Origin: Deltaproteobacteria bacterium
GTDB lineage: Bacteria > Myxococcota > Myxococcia > SLRQ01
Direction of reading: 5' to 3'
DNA length: 6,952 nucleotides
Assembly (NCBI GenBank): GCA_007128675.1
Contig: SKWY01000021.1
Coordinates: forward strand, 1 to 6,952
The notes under the pieces were generated by a model. It did not search any database. It saw nothing but the letters and a program-made list of their open reading frames with translations, and had not been told where the DNA came from. The translations under genes and the position numbers were made by a program. Within the stretch, counting starts at the first letter, position 1. Every line of letters starts with the position of its first letter. This document shows positions 5,653 through 6,952 of this stretch, one piece after another.

Positions 5653-6952
5653 ATGTCCCCTCAGGCCAAGGAGGTGGTCGTGGCGATACCGAAGGCGGGT
5701 CCCATACCGTTGGCGGAGTTGGATGCGTTCCTTGAGCCGTTCGGTGGGCTGGTGCGGCGGTCGGAGAGCCGGGAGTCCATGGAGAGGTACGCGACGGGGC
5801 TATTGTCGGACCTGTCGAGGAAGACGGCCTCGGACATGGGAAGGGCGATTCCGGGGACGAACGGGCAGCGGCTGCAGGAGTTCCTGACGAACACGCTGTG
5901 GTCGTCGGAAGCGATGGACGAGCTGCGCATCCGGTTCATGCTCGAGTATGCGTCGGTGGGGGATGGGGTCGTTGTCATCGATGATACGGGGCTCCCGAAG
6001 AAGGGGCGTCAATCCGTGGGAGTGGGGCGGCAGTATTCCGGGACGCTCGGGCGCGTCGACAACTGCCAGGTGGTGGTGACGGCGCATTATGTGGACCGGG
6101 TTTTTGATTGGCCGATCAACGCGCGTCTCTACCTGCCCCGAGCGTGGGCGGAGGATCGGGAACGGCGGAAGCGGGCCCGGGTCCCGGAGGGGGTGGAGTT
6201 CCAGACCAAGGGGGAGATCGGCCTCGCCTTGCTGGACCGGGCGCTGCGCGCCGGACTCAAGCCTCGGGCCGTGGTGGCGGATGCCGGCTACGGGGATCAG
6301 CCGGTCTTCACCGGAGGTCTGGAGGTACGGGGTCTGGCCTATCTCGTAGCCGTGGGATCGACCCTGCGCTTCCGGAGCGCGGAGGCGGTGGCCGCGGATT
6401 CAGACGACGTGTCCCCCAGACCTTACTCGGGGAAGGGTCGCCCCCGGAAACCGTCCACCCTGGAAGACCGGATTCCCACTCAGACGGCGGCGGGACTCCT
6501 CGACGCGCTCCCCGCCGAAGCGTGGCGCCCCGTGGCGTGGCGGAGGGGCACCCGAGGTCCGCTGGTCAAATTGGCGGCCTGGATCCGGGTCTTTCGCAGC
6601 GGAGCTCGAGGTCGACACCTGCCTTCTGAGGGGTGGCTCATCGGCGAGCGTCCGCTTTCCGGCCGAGAGGGGGATCACAAGTTCTATCTGGCCTGGGGGC
6701 TCGACGCCCTCTCCCTGGAGGACCTCCTGGAAGTGGCACACGTGCGCTGGGTCATCGAACGTTTCTACCAAGACGCCAAGGGGGAACTCGGCTTCGATGA
6801 CTATGAGGGTCGCCTCTGGCCCGGCCTCCACCGTCACCTAGCTCTCGTCATGGTGGCCCACTCTTTCCTGACGCTCCACCAGAGCTACGGCCCCGAGACC
6901 ACCGGTCCCCCCGGCTCCCCCGTGGACCCCACCGACCCTCCCCCGCCGGCGC
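5653..6952 (+). CDS. IS701-family DDE transposase (C-terminus cut by window edge)
   Basis: The frame from ATG5653 is open for 433 codons to the window end with no stop. It encodes a cut-and-paste transposase with an RNase H-like catalytic core. The first acidic residue lies in VVVIDDTGLPKKGR (107-120; Asp110 or Asp111), a hallmark of the IS701 family, followed by SVGVGRQYSG and NCQVVV. The second is Asp210 in VVADAGYG. The third is Glu369 in RWVIERFYQDAKGELG. NARLYLPRAWAED (156-168) is also typical of the family. The length reached is close to that of full members, and the last visible residues are proline-rich, so only a short tail is missing. No frameshift or internal stop is present, so it is probably functional if the right end is intact. 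An in-frame TAG at 5641-5643 bounds the start. Confidence 0.93.
   Translation, partial: MSPQAKEVVVAIPKAGPIPLAELDAFLEPFGGLVRRSESRESMERYATGLLSDLSRKTASDMGRAIPGTNGQRLQEFLTNTLWSSEAMDELRIRFMLEYASVGDGVVVIDDTGLPKKGRQSVGVGRQYSGTLGRVDNCQVVVTAHYVDRVFDWPINARLYLPRAWAEDRERRKRARVPEGVEFQTKGEIGLALLDRALRAGLKPRAVVADAGYGDQPVFTGGLEVRGLAYLVAVGSTLRFRSAEAVAADSDDVSPRPYSGKGRPRKPSTLEDRIPTQTAAGLLDALPAEAWRPVAWRRGTRGPLVKLAAWIRVFRSGARGRHLPSEGWLIGERPLSGREGDHKFYLAWGLDALSLEDLLEVAHVRWVIERFYQDAKGELGFDDYEGRLWPGLHRHLALVMVAHSFLTLHQSYGPETTGPPGSPVDPTDPPPPA

Larger units (their letters stand above)
5621..6952 (+). mobile_element. IS701-family insertion sequence, left part (right end outside window)
   Basis: The transposase type and the sharp change to higher GC mark an insertion sequence entering from the right. 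The family is known to duplicate a 4-bp YTAR target. CTAG at 5617-5620 directly before a hairpin-forming sequence is my best guess for the left junction. Another CTAG at 5593-5596 and TTAG at 5607-5610 are alternatives. The right terminal repeat and second target copy are not in the window, so the boundary cannot be fixed. Confidence 0.7.

Noticed and set aside
6108..6629. Open frames in other phases inside the transposase
   Set aside because: Their Gly/Arg/Pro-rich translations lack motifs, whereas the ATG5653 frame is continuous and carries the complete DDE set.
1..6952. CRISPR array, tRNA or rRNA genes
   Set aside because: I saw no regularly spaced direct repeats and no tRNA- or rRNA-like segments; nearly all of the window is covered by protein-coding frames.

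Overview
The window reads as an accessory (defence-island-like) region of a moderately GC-rich bacterium. The sequence does not allow a confident genus assignment. It holds five genes belonging to one or two functional units, plus the left part of an insertion sequence. Composition is uneven: the methyltransferase and its neighbours are clearly less GC-rich than the transposase at the right end (hand counts of single 60-base lines: about 45% GC at 661-720, 60% at 4021-4080, 77% at 6121-6180). This fits a patchwork of horizontally acquired pieces.

Layout from left to right. (1) Positions 1-202, minus strand: the N-terminal 67 codons of an unrecognised gene that leaves the window. (2) 238-1527, plus strand: an amino-group DNA methyltransferase with a SAM-binding DPFAGAGT motif and a catalytic TSPPY motif. 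(3) 5592-1524, minus strand: a three-gene operon. Transcribed in this order, it encodes a P-loop (STAND-like) ATPase with C-terminal TPR repeats, a GTP cyclohydrolase II (RibA family), and a divergent HhH-GPD DNA glycosylase with an iron-sulfur-cluster cysteine set. The ATPase and cyclohydrolase genes overlap or nearly abut. The glycosylase follows after 74 bp and ends tail-to-tail with the methyltransferase, the two stop codons overlapping. (4) 5621(approximately)-6952, plus strand: an IS701-family insertion sequence whose transposase runs off the right edge. It sits directly upstream of the ATPase gene.

How the genes may work together (inference): a DNA methyltransferase, a base-excision glycosylase, a guanine-ring-opening enzyme and a STAND/TPR sensor ATPase are packed together with no riboflavin-pathway neighbours and no recognisable restriction endonuclease. 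I see this as a candidate undescribed defence or DNA-modification system. The methyltransferase could mark self DNA, the ATPase could sense a trigger, and the cyclohydrolase and glycosylase could act on guanine nucleotides or on modified guanine in DNA. The individual family assignments are well supported by motifs; the joint function is a hypothesis.
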